Position numbers and translations under genes: made by a program. This document shows positions 1 through 5,296 of a stretch of 9,194 nt of DNA, in pieces. The first letter of the stretch is position 1. Every line of letters begins with the position of its first letter. The notes under the pieces are model-generated. The model saw nothing but the letters and a program-made list of their open reading frames with translations. It ran no database searches and was not told where the DNA came from. Source of the stretch: Methyloprofundus sp. (GTDB lineage: Bacteria; Pseudomonadota; Gammaproteobacteria; Methylococcales; Methylomonadaceae); contig DAOVWV010000037.1 in NCBI GenBank assembly GCA_030636485.1, positions 1 through 9,194 on the forward strand. The letters run 5' to 3'.

Positions 1-911
1 TAAAACTAAATCCTGATCCTTGTTTTATCACTCGTACTGCACCGGTAGCCGCCAATAAAGTTGCCGTTATTTCAGGTGGTGGTGCTGGTCATGAGCCATT
101 GCACGCGGGCTTTGTCGGTAAAGGGATGTTAGACGCAGCATGTCCAGGACAAACGTTTACTTCGCCTACACCCGATCAAATGATGATGGCTGCCGAAGAA
201 GTTAACAATGGCGCTGGTGTCATATTTGTCGTCAAAAACTACGCCGGCGATGTGATGAACTTTGAAATTGGTGCAGAGATGTCTGATTGTGAGTCAGAAT
301 CCGTTATTGTTGCCGATGATGTTTCTCTACCGAAAGATCACCCCATTGGTCGTCGTGGTGTTGCGGGAACATTAATTGTTGAAAAAATGGTAGGTGCAGC
401 CGCAGAAAAGGGTGCTGACCTGGCAACATGTAAAGCAATTGGTGACCGTACTGTCAATTGCACAGCCTCTATGGGTGTTGCATTAACGAGCTGTACTATC
501 CCTGCTTTGGGCGAACCTACCTTTGAGCTTGCAGAAGATGAAATGGAAATGGGGGTTGGCATCCACGGTGAGCGTGGTATTGAAACCATGAAATTGGGTA
601 CTGCAAAAGAAGTTGTTGCCATTATTGCCAAAAAGATAGATGACGACTTAAAGCCACAAAAAGGCCAAAGAATACTACTACATGTCAATGGATTAGGCGC
701 AACCCCGCCTATGGAACAGTATTTAATATTTGATGAAGCATGTCAATACTTTGAAGAACGTGGCGTTATTATTGAGCGTTCTTTGGTGGGTAATTACACA
801 ACTGCTTTAGATATGGCAGGTATTTCCATTACGGTGACTTTACTGGATGATGAGCTGATTGAATTATGGGATGCACCGGTACATACAGCTAACTTACGTT
901 GGGGCTGTTAA
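1..911 (+). CDS. dhaK: Dihydroxyacetone kinase subunit DhaK (5' truncated by window edge)
   Basis: The reading frame is open from the left edge (first full codon at 3) to TAA at 909-911, giving 302 residues. Compared with E. coli DhaK about 26 N-terminal residues lie outside the window. Seen: GGGAGHEP (visible residues 25-32), whose His30 corresponds to E. coli His56; NYAGD with Asp83 corresponding to Asp109; and GVGIHGERG with His188 (codon 564-566) at the place of the histidine that holds dihydroxyacetone as a covalent hemiaminal. The end, LWDAPVHTANLRWGC, matches the family C-terminus. In the known system DhaK binds dihydroxyacetone, DhaL carries the nucleotide, and DhaM relays phosphate from PEP. 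This protein stops after the DhaK domain, so it is a separate subunit and not a DhaK-DhaL fusion. No dhaL follows; the next gene is a membrane protein. Its partners, if present, must be upstream or elsewhere. Related sugar-kinase paralogues (erythrulose/threitol kinases) remain possible. Confidence 0.95.
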   Translation, partial: KLNPDPCFITRTAPVAANKVAVISGGGAGHEPLHAGFVGKGMLDAACPGQTFTSPTPDQMMMAAEEVNNGAGVIFVVKNYAGDVMNFEIGAEMSDCESESVIVADDVSLPKDHPIGRRGVAGTLIVEKMVGAAAEKGADLATCKAIGDRTVNCTASMGVALTSCTIPALGEPTFELAEDEMEMGVGIHGERGIETMKLGTAKEVVAIIAKKIDDDLKPQKGQRILLHVNGLGATPPMEQYLIFDEACQYFEERGVIIERSLVGNYTTALDMAGISITVTLLDDELIELWDAPVHTANLRWGC

Positions 912-933
912 GCCTTTTGCTGTCTAAGCGGAT

Positions 934-950
934 CAGTCCTTCAAGGACTG
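934..950. other. Perfect palindromic hairpin after dhaK
   Basis: CAGTCC (934-939) and GGACTG (945-950) are perfect inverted arms around TTCAA, and the two flanking loop bases on each side can also pair. The hairpin starts 23 nt after the dhaK stop. No T-run follows, so it is not a standard intrinsic terminator. It could stabilise the 3' end of the dhaK message or mark processing between dhaK and the next gene. Confidence 0.45.
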
Positions 951-978
951 GCTAGCGATGGACATTAGAAATTTATAT

Positions 979-1023
979 TTTGTGGGCTCCACCTCCCCAC
1001 AAATACACCCATAAAATGAGGTG
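979..1023 (+). promoter_or_regulatory. Putative H-type pseudoknot in leader of DUF1097 gene
   Basis: Stem 1 is a perfect 8-bp pairing of TTTGTGGG (979-986) with CCCACAAA (996-1003), enclosing a 9-nt loop. Six loop bases, CACCTC (990-995), are exactly complementary to GAGGTG (1018-1023), which gives stem 2. The connecting loops would be 3, 0 and 14 nt, a normal H-type geometry. The ribosome binding site GGAG (1032-1035) lies 8 nt after stem 2. The loop also contains CACCTCC (990-996), identical to the anti-Shine-Dalgarno core of 16S rRNA, so it could sequester a ribosome binding site. A regulatory role is inference. It does not match a named riboswitch class that I recognise. Confidence 0.35.
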
Positions 1024-1043
1024 ATACAAATGGAGAAATTATT

Positions 1044-1571
1044 ATGAATGGTCCTTCAGCACTGTCTGTTAGCATAGGACTTATCGCGGGGCTTGCAACC
1101 TTCTTGGCAGTTGGCCCTTTGGCTGGCGTATTTTTTATATGGGCGGCAACCATCTCATGGGCAGCTTATTTTGCCTTGGGCGGCGATATGACCGCTGCTA
1201 AAAACACAGCAGTCTGTAGTATTTTTGGTGTATTTGTCGCGACTTATGCAGCTTATGAAATTGCTACAATTTCACCTGATAACATGCTCGGCTTTCCATT
1301 AATGGCAGCGGCGATTGTTACTGTAACCGTTATCGCAATGTGTCTTGCGGCAAATATTCCTGCACTTGCAACCATCCCTGCGACGGTTCTTGGTTATTCA
1401 GCAACATTTGCTTATCTATTACAAACCCCAGGTAAATTATCCACTGATGTATTGCTAGGTGCTGGCTGGGATAATCCAGTCTTTATCGTCTCTTTCTCGC
1501 TTGCACTGGGTGTTGGCCTGGGCATAGCTTCGGCTAAGTTTGCAGCAAAACTGACAACTCAAGAAGATTAA
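1044..1571 (+). CDS. DUF1097-family small integral membrane protein
   Basis: The ORF encodes 175 aa starting at ATG 1044, with GGAG at 1032-1035 and 8 nt spacing; nearby upstream ATGs (1016, 1030) are in other frames. The protein is almost wholly hydrophobic. Likely membrane segments lie at roughly residues 5-28, 30-47, 57-75, 82-102, 105-126 and 143-165, followed by a short charged tail ending in TTQED. Overall look and length (about 165-175 aa, Gly/Ala-rich helices) resemble the DUF1097 family, which includes E. coli YcdZ, an inner-membrane protein of unknown function. It sits 132 nt after dhaK on the same strand with no clear terminator between, so co-transcription is plausible. That position might suggest a link to uptake or efflux of a small polyol or ketose, but nothing in the sequence shows a substrate. 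Family assignment is from recall of the pattern, not a profile search. Confidence 0.75.
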   Translation: MNGPSALSVSIGLIAGLATFLAVGPLAGVFFIWAATISWAAYFALGGDMTAAKNTAVCSIFGVFVATYAAYEIATISPDNMLGFPLMAAAIVTVTVIAMCLAANIPALATIPATVLGYSATFAYLLQTPGKLSTDVLLGAGWDNPVFIVSFSLALGVGLGIASAKFAAKLTTQED

Positions 1572-1588
1572 AGACTGTTTTTCCATGA

Positions 1589-1623
1589 GTTTAATGGAAT
1601 GACTGATTGCCATTCCATTAAAC
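1589..1623. terminator. Strong 13-bp hairpin after the DUF1097 gene
   Basis: GTTTAATGGAATG (1589-1601) and CATTCCATTAAAC (1611-1623) are perfect 13-bp inverted arms around a 9-nt loop, starting 18 nt after the stop codon. No T-tract follows on either strand, so it may be a transcript-end stabiliser or Rho-assisted terminator. The run 1624-1750 that follows holds nothing I can name. Confidence 0.5.
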
Positions 1624-1750
1624 CATACACTCATATATTCTTCCCTGAATTCGTATAACCAGCCTCTTACCCCGCTTTAAGTCAACAGCACCTAACCACG
1701 TAGCAAGGCTGTGAACAGAGACAAAATCATAACTAAAAACCTTCAGGCAT

Positions 1751-1783
1751 AAAAAAAGCCCGTTGCTTAACCAGCAACGAGCC
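1751..1783 (-). terminator. Intrinsic terminator of the small exported-protein gene
   Basis: Read on the minus strand, GCTCGTTGCT (1782-1773) pairs with AGCAACGGGC (1767-1758) around a 5-nt loop: ten base pairs including one G-U, followed directly by seven T (1757-1751). It lies about 50 nt after the stop of the minus-strand gene at 1833. On the plus strand no T-run follows, so it serves the minus strand. Confidence 0.9.
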
Positions 1784-1832
1784 TTATATAGCTTTGGTTA
1801 CTCAGATAGAATAACCATAGATACTAAATACC

Positions 1833-2237
1833 TTAGAAGTTATGATATTTCTCATTAACTTTAATAAAACGCTCAACAGCTTGTTCCATCAATTCTTCAG
1901 CTTTTTCATGTTGATCTTTTCTGTAAGCTGAACGCGATTTTTTAACTTTAGCTAATGCTCTATCACGATCTGCCAATACAACAGAGCTTTCAATTGTTTT
2001 AGCTGTCTGTTTAGTTTTCTTAAGCAGTGCCATAACAGTCTCTTTATCAGCATCACCACCCTTCATTGCAGCTAAAGTTTCCTCAGCAACAGCAATTGTA
2101 TCTAAAAGTGCCTGCTTAACTCCCTCTTGAGTCTGATTCGCAATTTTACCTGCTGGCTTGGCAACAACAACAGGAGCCGCTGCAAGCATTGCAGAGCTAA
2201 CAAAAGCAGCTAATACTAATTTTTTCAATGAACTCAT
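1833..2237 (-). CDS. Small exported, charged helical protein (unknown function)
   Basis: A 134-aa ORF beginning MSSLKKLVLAAFVSSAM, with a typical Sec signal peptide: KK at 5-6, a hydrophobic core at 7-25, and a likely cleavage after VVVA (residue 26). The mature 108 residues are rich in Lys, Glu and Ala, lack Cys, and look like three to four amphipathic helices, so a small soluble periplasmic protein is likely. The same frame stays open up to 2411, but that extension is AT-rich, low in hydrophobic order, and contains a TATAAT promoter element (2307-2312), so I place the start at 2237. A purine-rich AAGGTAAG lies a little far upstream (about 10 nt). The gene has its own promoter and terminator and is therefore separate from pykA. 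Its helical repeat style vaguely recalls small periplasmic metal-binding proteins such as SmbP, but it has few histidines, so I do not assign that function. Confidence 0.8.
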   Translation of the reverse strand: MSSLKKLVLAAFVSSAMLAAAPVVVAKPAGKIANQTQEGVKQALLDTIAVAEETLAAMKGGDADKETVMALLKKTKQTAKTIESSVVLADRDRALAKVKKSRSAYRKDQHEKAEELMEQAVERFIKVNEKYHNF

Positions 2238-2306
2238 CTTAAATCTTACCTTATTTAAATGATTAAAATAATGTTGATGCATAAATAAAGAAATACGCAT
2301 CCATGA

Positions 2307-2312
2307 ATTATA
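2307..2312 (-). promoter_or_regulatory. Promoter -10 box for the small exported-protein gene
   Basis: A perfect TATAAT on the minus strand (plus-strand ATTATA), 69 nt upstream of the start at 2237. The predicted transcription start near 2300 gives a leader of about 63 nt. The -35 region near 2330-2335 (AATATA-like) is weak. The surrounding 177 nt between pykA and this gene contain no further gene. Confidence 0.55.
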
Positions 2313-2414
2313 CCATATGGAAAGGGGAGTATATTTAAATATTAATAACTTATAGTAGTTATGGTTATTATCAAACCCTACCCCACCCATCCATGAATAA
2401 CTTACAGCCAAAAC

Positions 2415-3869
2415 CTACTCAGGAATCAATCCTTCCCCTATAGTAACCACTTTCAGTGCATTTGTTCCGCCTTCCTTCCCTGTTAGATCCCCTTTGGTAA
2501 TAATAAAGGTATCGCCTTTTTCAGCATAAGTGAATTTTTTCAACAATTCAATAATTTCCTTATTCAATTGCTCATCACTTTGATCTTTTAACTCAAAGTA
2601 AATGGGAATCACACCACGGTATAAAGTCACCTTACCTAAAGTAGGCTCATGACTACTAAATGCAAAGATAGGCAAGCCTGATCTAATGCGCGACATCCAT
2701 AAAGGCGTTGCACCTGACTCAGTCAGTGAGACTAAACCCTGTACATCAGAATGGTTCGCCAGGTACATCGCAGCCATGGCAATCGCTTCATCAGTACGCT
2801 CAAAATGCTCATCAACCCGATGTTTAGAAACACTTGCAGCACGCTGCTTATCCGTTTCCAGACAGACACGCACCATCGCCTCAACTGCTTGCACTGGGTA
2901 CCTGCCTGCCGCAGTTTCTGCAGAAAGCATAATCGCGTCCGTACCATCAAGTACCGCGTTCGCAACATCAAAAACTTCAGCACGCGTCGGAATCGGATTA
3001 TCAATCATCGACTCCATCATTTGGGTTGCTGTAATCACCGCACGGTCTAATTCGCGTGAACGGCTAATAAGCAATTTCTGTGCAGCCGGTAAATTGGCAT
3101 CACCGATTTCCACACCCAAATCTCCACGCGCAACCATAATGACATCAGAGGCAAGGATGATTTCATCCATAATATCTTTCTGCATCGCTTCAGCACGCTC
3201 AACCTTGGCAACAATGTCAGGGTGACAATTAACATCAGCCAGTAATTTACGCGCCAAATGTAGGTCATCAGCACAACGTGGAAAAGAGACAGCAACAAAA
3301 TCGGCCTGAATTTTACCAATAGTGAAAATATCTTCTTTATCTTTCTCCGTTAATGCCGCAGCTGACAGTCCGCCACCTAATAGGTTAATCCCTTTATTAT
3401 TAGATAAATTACCACCGACTATGACAGTACAATTAATGCGCCCATTAACAACATTCACAACATCCAGTACAACACGCCCATCATCTAGTAATAAACGACT
3501 TCCCGGCTTCACTTCACGCGCCAATGCTTCGTAAGTAATACCTACATGGCTATTATCGCCTGCATTTTCACCCAGATTAATATCTAAAGAAAAGTCCTGC
3601 CCTTCATCTAACCAGACTTTAGTCTCTTCAAAACGCGCAATACGAATTTTTGGACCTTGCAAGTCAGCCAGAATCCCGACTCTACGACCTGTCTTTTTTG
3701 ACAAGGCGCGAACATTGTTTGCTCTATCTATATGATCCTGAGCACTACCATGAGAGAAGTTTAGGCGTACTACATCAACTCCGGCATAAAACAGCTTTTC
3801 TAATACTCCTGGCTTATCTGTTGCAGGACCAAGGGTTGCTAATATTTTCGTTCTTCTAATTTCAGACAT
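2415..3869 (-). CDS. pykA: Pyruvate kinase, PykA (type II-like)
   Basis: The ORF encodes 484 aa, the usual length. The enzyme transfers phosphate from phosphoenolpyruvate to ADP, giving pyruvate and ATP, in the cytoplasm. Seen: RRTKILATLGPA at the N-terminus; VVRLNFSHG with Arg35, Asn37 and Ser39; DLQGPKIR with Lys74; the mobile B domain (about residues 75-172) ending in SNNKGINLLGGGLSA; the catalytic lysine in IVAKVERAEA (Lys222, Glu224); MVARGDLGVEIG (Asp250 for the metal ion); ITATQMMESM; and PTRAEVFDVANAVLDGTDA. A C-terminal regulatory domain (from about 350) follows. Similarity over the whole length is clearly to E. coli PykA rather than PykF. The start ATG (3869-3867) has no good Shine-Dalgarno sequence; it is preceded by a pyrimidine-rich CCCCCTATTTTTAT, but the N-terminus aligns with the family, so the start is kept. 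A gap relic lies upstream on the same strand, suggesting a former glycolytic cluster. Confidence 0.97.
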   Translation of the reverse strand: MSEIRRTKILATLGPATDKPGVLEKLFYAGVDVVRLNFSHGSAQDHIDRANNVRALSKKTGRRVGILADLQGPKIRIARFEETKVWLDEGQDFSLDINLGENAGDNSHVGITYEALAREVKPGSRLLLDDGRVVLDVVNVVNGRINCTVIVGGNLSNNKGINLLGGGLSAAALTEKDKEDIFTIGKIQADFVAVSFPRCADDLHLARKLLADVNCHPDIVAKVERAEAMQKDIMDEIILASDVIMVARGDLGVEIGDANLPAAQKLLISRSRELDRAVITATQMMESMIDNPIPTRAEVFDVANAVLDGTDAIMLSAETAAGRYPVQAVEAMVRVCLETDKQRAASVSKHRVDEHFERTDEAIAMAAMYLANHSDVQGLVSLTESGATPLWMSRIRSGLPIFAFSSHEPTLGKVTLYRGVIPIYFELKDQSDEQLNKEIIELLKKFTYAEKGDTFIITKGDLTGKEGGTNALKVVTIGEGLIPE

Positions 3870-3894
3870 ATAAAAATAGGGGGTATATTAAGAA

Positions 3895-3947
3895 CTGAGG
3901 AAAAAATAAAACCCTCAGCCCTAAGTTATCTAAACAATACAAGGGCT
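3895..3947 (-). promoter_or_regulatory. Possible attenuator-like leader of pykA
   Basis: On the minus strand, AGCCCT (3947-3942) can pair with AGGGCT (3922-3917), followed by GAGGG and a T-rich run (3912-3901, eleven T or A with one A), which resembles a weak intrinsic terminator. Directly after, CTGAGG (3918-3913) can pair with CCTCAG (3900-3895), enclosing the T-run. The two stems share two bases and so compete at their junction. The first stem is only 6 bp with a 19-nt loop. It lies 26-78 nt before the pykA start. Function as an attenuator is inference. Confidence 0.3.
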
Positions 3948-3966
3948 CAACCACTGAAGTAGTTGA
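3947..3966 (-). other. Hairpin in the pykA upstream region
   Basis: Minus-strand TCAACTAC (3966-3959) pairs with GTGGTTGA (3954-3947) around the tetraloop TTCA. The pairing is complete only on the minus strand, where one pair is T-G wobble; on the plus strand it becomes a C-A mismatch. This strand asymmetry favours an RNA made in the pykA direction. It abuts the attenuator-like stem, which begins at the same base. Confidence 0.3.
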
Positions 3967-3974
3967 ATAATTTA

Positions 3975-4014
3975 CGCATCATAAGGCGGACTCAGTCCGT
4001 CCTACGCCGCATCA
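3975..4014. repeat. Small palindromic repeat flanked by 7-bp direct repeats
   Basis: GGCGGAC (3985-3991) and GTCCGTC (3995-4001) form a 7-bp stem (one G-T) around TCA. The core is bracketed by two copies of CGCATCA (3975-3981 and 4008-4014), as a short inserted element with target duplication would be. The GC-rich composition stands out in this AT-rich gap. It sits between the gap relic and pykA. Probably a dispersed REP-like sequence; copies elsewhere cannot be seen in this window. Confidence 0.4.
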
Positions 4015-4038
4015 AACATGGTGCTTATTTTGCGCTCA

Positions 4039-4204
4039 TCAAAGCAACCGCAGTTCTAGCATATGGTTTGAAAAGCCCCATTCGTTATCACACCACACAA
4101 GTACTTTGACTAATGTTTCTCCATACAACAAATACGCATGGAAATCTTTTGATTATATCAAATCATCATTATCTCCGTCCATTAAAATCGACATCAATCA
4201 CACT
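4039..4204 (-). pseudogene. gap: C-terminal relic of glyceraldehyde-3-phosphate dehydrogenase (gap)
   Basis: On the minus strand, codons 4125-4042 read as 28 residues ending at TGA 4041-4039 and contain [18 protein letters not shown]. This is the near-invariant GAPDH C-terminal block VKVxxWYDNEWGxSNRM, with Tyr replaced by Cys and Arg by His. Upstream in the same frame a TAA stop falls at 4155-4153. About 60 bases before the block, in a different frame (4204-4178), SVIDVDFNG resembles the VSxDFNG segment that lies about 20 residues before VKV in GAPDH. Together they point to a relic with at least one frameshift and one stop. Nothing further upstream (4205-4379) is recognisable as GAPDH, and no start exists. 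The Rossmann NAD domain and the active-site Cys are absent, so no enzyme is made. The C-terminal block is secure; the frameshifted extension is likely but less certain. Confidence 0.8.
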
Positions 4205-4304
4205 AAGAACAAAAACCCCTCACATAACTCCGTCATTGCTGATCACCATGCAGCAAAGTTTCAGCTACTTCGCTCAGTCATAGTGAATAAATAACCGCTG
4301 CCAC

Positions 4305-4334
4305 TTGTAGGTCAAAGCCTACTCCCCTTATACT
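4305..4334 (+). promoter_or_regulatory. Candidate sigma-70 promoter for the IMPase-family gene
   Basis: TTGTAG (4305-4310) and TATACT (4329-4334) with an 18-bp spacer. The -10 box matches consensus at five of six bases; the -35 box only at its first three. Transcription would start near 4341, giving a leader of about 40 nt to the ATG at 4380. Confidence 0.35.
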
Positions 4335-4379
4335 ATATATTGAATACAACATAACTCCACCACACACGAGCACTTACCC

Positions 4380-5144
4380 ATGCCAGTATCTCTCAACACT
4401 CTTGAAACAATTATCCGCGAAGCCGGTAATATTGCCCTAGCTCAATTTAAAGATTTACAAAACCTGCAAGTTTCCCAAAAAAAACCGCGTGATTTCGTCA
4501 CTGCAGCTGATATTGCAGTAGAAAAGTTTTTAAAACAGGCACTCGCCGAACATTATCCTGAATACGGCTTTTGGGGTGAAGAAAGCGGGCAAACAGAAGA
4601 CCAGGCTCAACGCTGGATTGTTGACCCCATCGATGGCACCCACTCTTTTACTAAAGGACAATACTTCTGGTCTATCAGCGTCGCTCTGGAAATTAATGGT
4701 GAGCTTATTTTCGGTGCCGTTTTCGCCCCCGCCTTGAATGATTACTACTGCGCAAAAAAAGATCACGGTGCTTTTAAAAATGGCCAAAAAATAAACGTCT
4801 CCAATGAAACAGATCTTGGTAATTCCATGATTGCAACAGGCTTTGCCTGCTTACGCTCTTATCTGCAAGAAAACAATCTGGAACGTTTTTGCAAAATTGC
4901 ACAGCGCACAACCGGTCAACGCCGTTTTGGCTCCGCTGCAATGGATTTATGCCTGGTTGCCGATGGCCAGGTGGATGCCTTCTGGGAGCAGGAGTTAAAT
5001 TTATATGATGTTGCTGCCGGGGCACTCATCGTACTGGAAGCAGGTGGCACGGTTACTGATTTTAAAGGTAATACAGGCGTATTTCCCAAGCAAATTCTAG
5101 CCAGTAACGGAGGTATTTTAGAAGAGTTGCTAACCTTGATGTAA
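4380..5144 (+). CDS. Inositol monophosphatase family phosphatase (SuhB/HisN/CysQ-like)
   Basis: The ORF encodes 254 aa, normal for this Mg2+- and Li+-sensitive phosphatase family. Metal and substrate residues are present in order: GEES (Glu67-Glu68), WIVDPIDGTHSF with Asp82, Asp85 and Thr87, and the C-terminal motif LYDVAAGALIVLEAGG with Asp210. Such enzymes hydrolyse inositol-1-phosphate, histidinol phosphate, or PAP, in the cytoplasm. The motif-A variant DGTHSFTKG, with Ser in place of the Asn of SuhB's DGTTNF, and the QYFWSISVALE stretch lean towards the HisN/histidinol-phosphatase-like side, but members are not separable by eye. In E. coli SuhB also has an rRNA antitermination role; nothing here decides this. 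The start ATG 4380 has only a weak GAG at 4368-4370. The gene stands alone: upstream is the gap relic, and downstream is a convergent receptor gene. Confidence 0.9.
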   Translation: MPVSLNTLETIIREAGNIALAQFKDLQNLQVSQKKPRDFVTAADIAVEKFLKQALAEHYPEYGFWGEESGQTEDQAQRWIVDPIDGTHSFTKGQYFWSISVALEINGELIFGAVFAPALNDYYCAKKDHGAFKNGQKINVSNETDLGNSMIATGFACLRSYLQENNLERFCKIAQRTTGQRRFGSAAMDLCLVADGQVDAFWEQELNLYDVAAGALIVLEAGGTVTDFKGNTGVFPKQILASNGGILEELLTLM

Positions 5145-5172
5145 AGACTCGCTAAAGCTTTTTATTCATACT

Positions 5173-5230
5173 CTGGGGAAACGGGCAGCTCGCCCGCTTG
5201 CATGGGCAAACTGCCCATGCATACCCCCAG
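5173..5230. repeat. Structured 58-nt element (outer stem closing two hairpins)
   Basis: Three nested pairings are visible: an outer stem CTGGGG (5173-5178) with CCCCAG (5225-5230); inside it CGGGC (5182-5186) with GCCCG (5192-5196); and then TGCATGGGCA (5199-5208) with TGCCCATGCA (5212-5221), a perfect 10-bp stem with a 3-nt loop. An alternative pairing GGGCAG (5183-5188) with CTGCCC (5211-5216) also exists. The element lies between the convergent IMPase-family and receptor genes, is much richer in GC than its flanks, and lacks a T-tract. It may be a REP/BIME-type dispersed repeat, a bidirectional transcript-end structure, or a small structured RNA. Confidence 0.5.
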
Positions 5231-5296
5231 GTAAGCCCCGCCTACCACGTCAGGCAAAGAAAATTTCCAGCATTATGCATATTGCCACCAAAACAC

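Noticed and set aside
1624..1830. Open minus-strand frame of over 50 codons crossing the terminator, ending in a readable RGKRLVIRIQGRIYECMV
   Set aside because: It has no start codon, runs through the intrinsic terminator of the neighbouring gene, and matches no family I recognise.
2341..2366. AT-rich inverted repeat (AATAAC...GTTATT) after pykA as terminator
   Set aside because: Weak A/T-only stem with competing pairings and no T-run on the minus strand; not supported as the pykA terminator.
2238..2411. N-terminal extension of the small exported protein (192-aa version)
   Set aside because: It would bury a clear signal peptide and a TATAAT promoter, and its sequence looks like translated AT-rich intergenic DNA.
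4106..4294. 62-aa plus-strand ORF starting at a TTG
   Set aside because: No ribosome binding site, no recognisable family, and it lies antisense to the gap relic.
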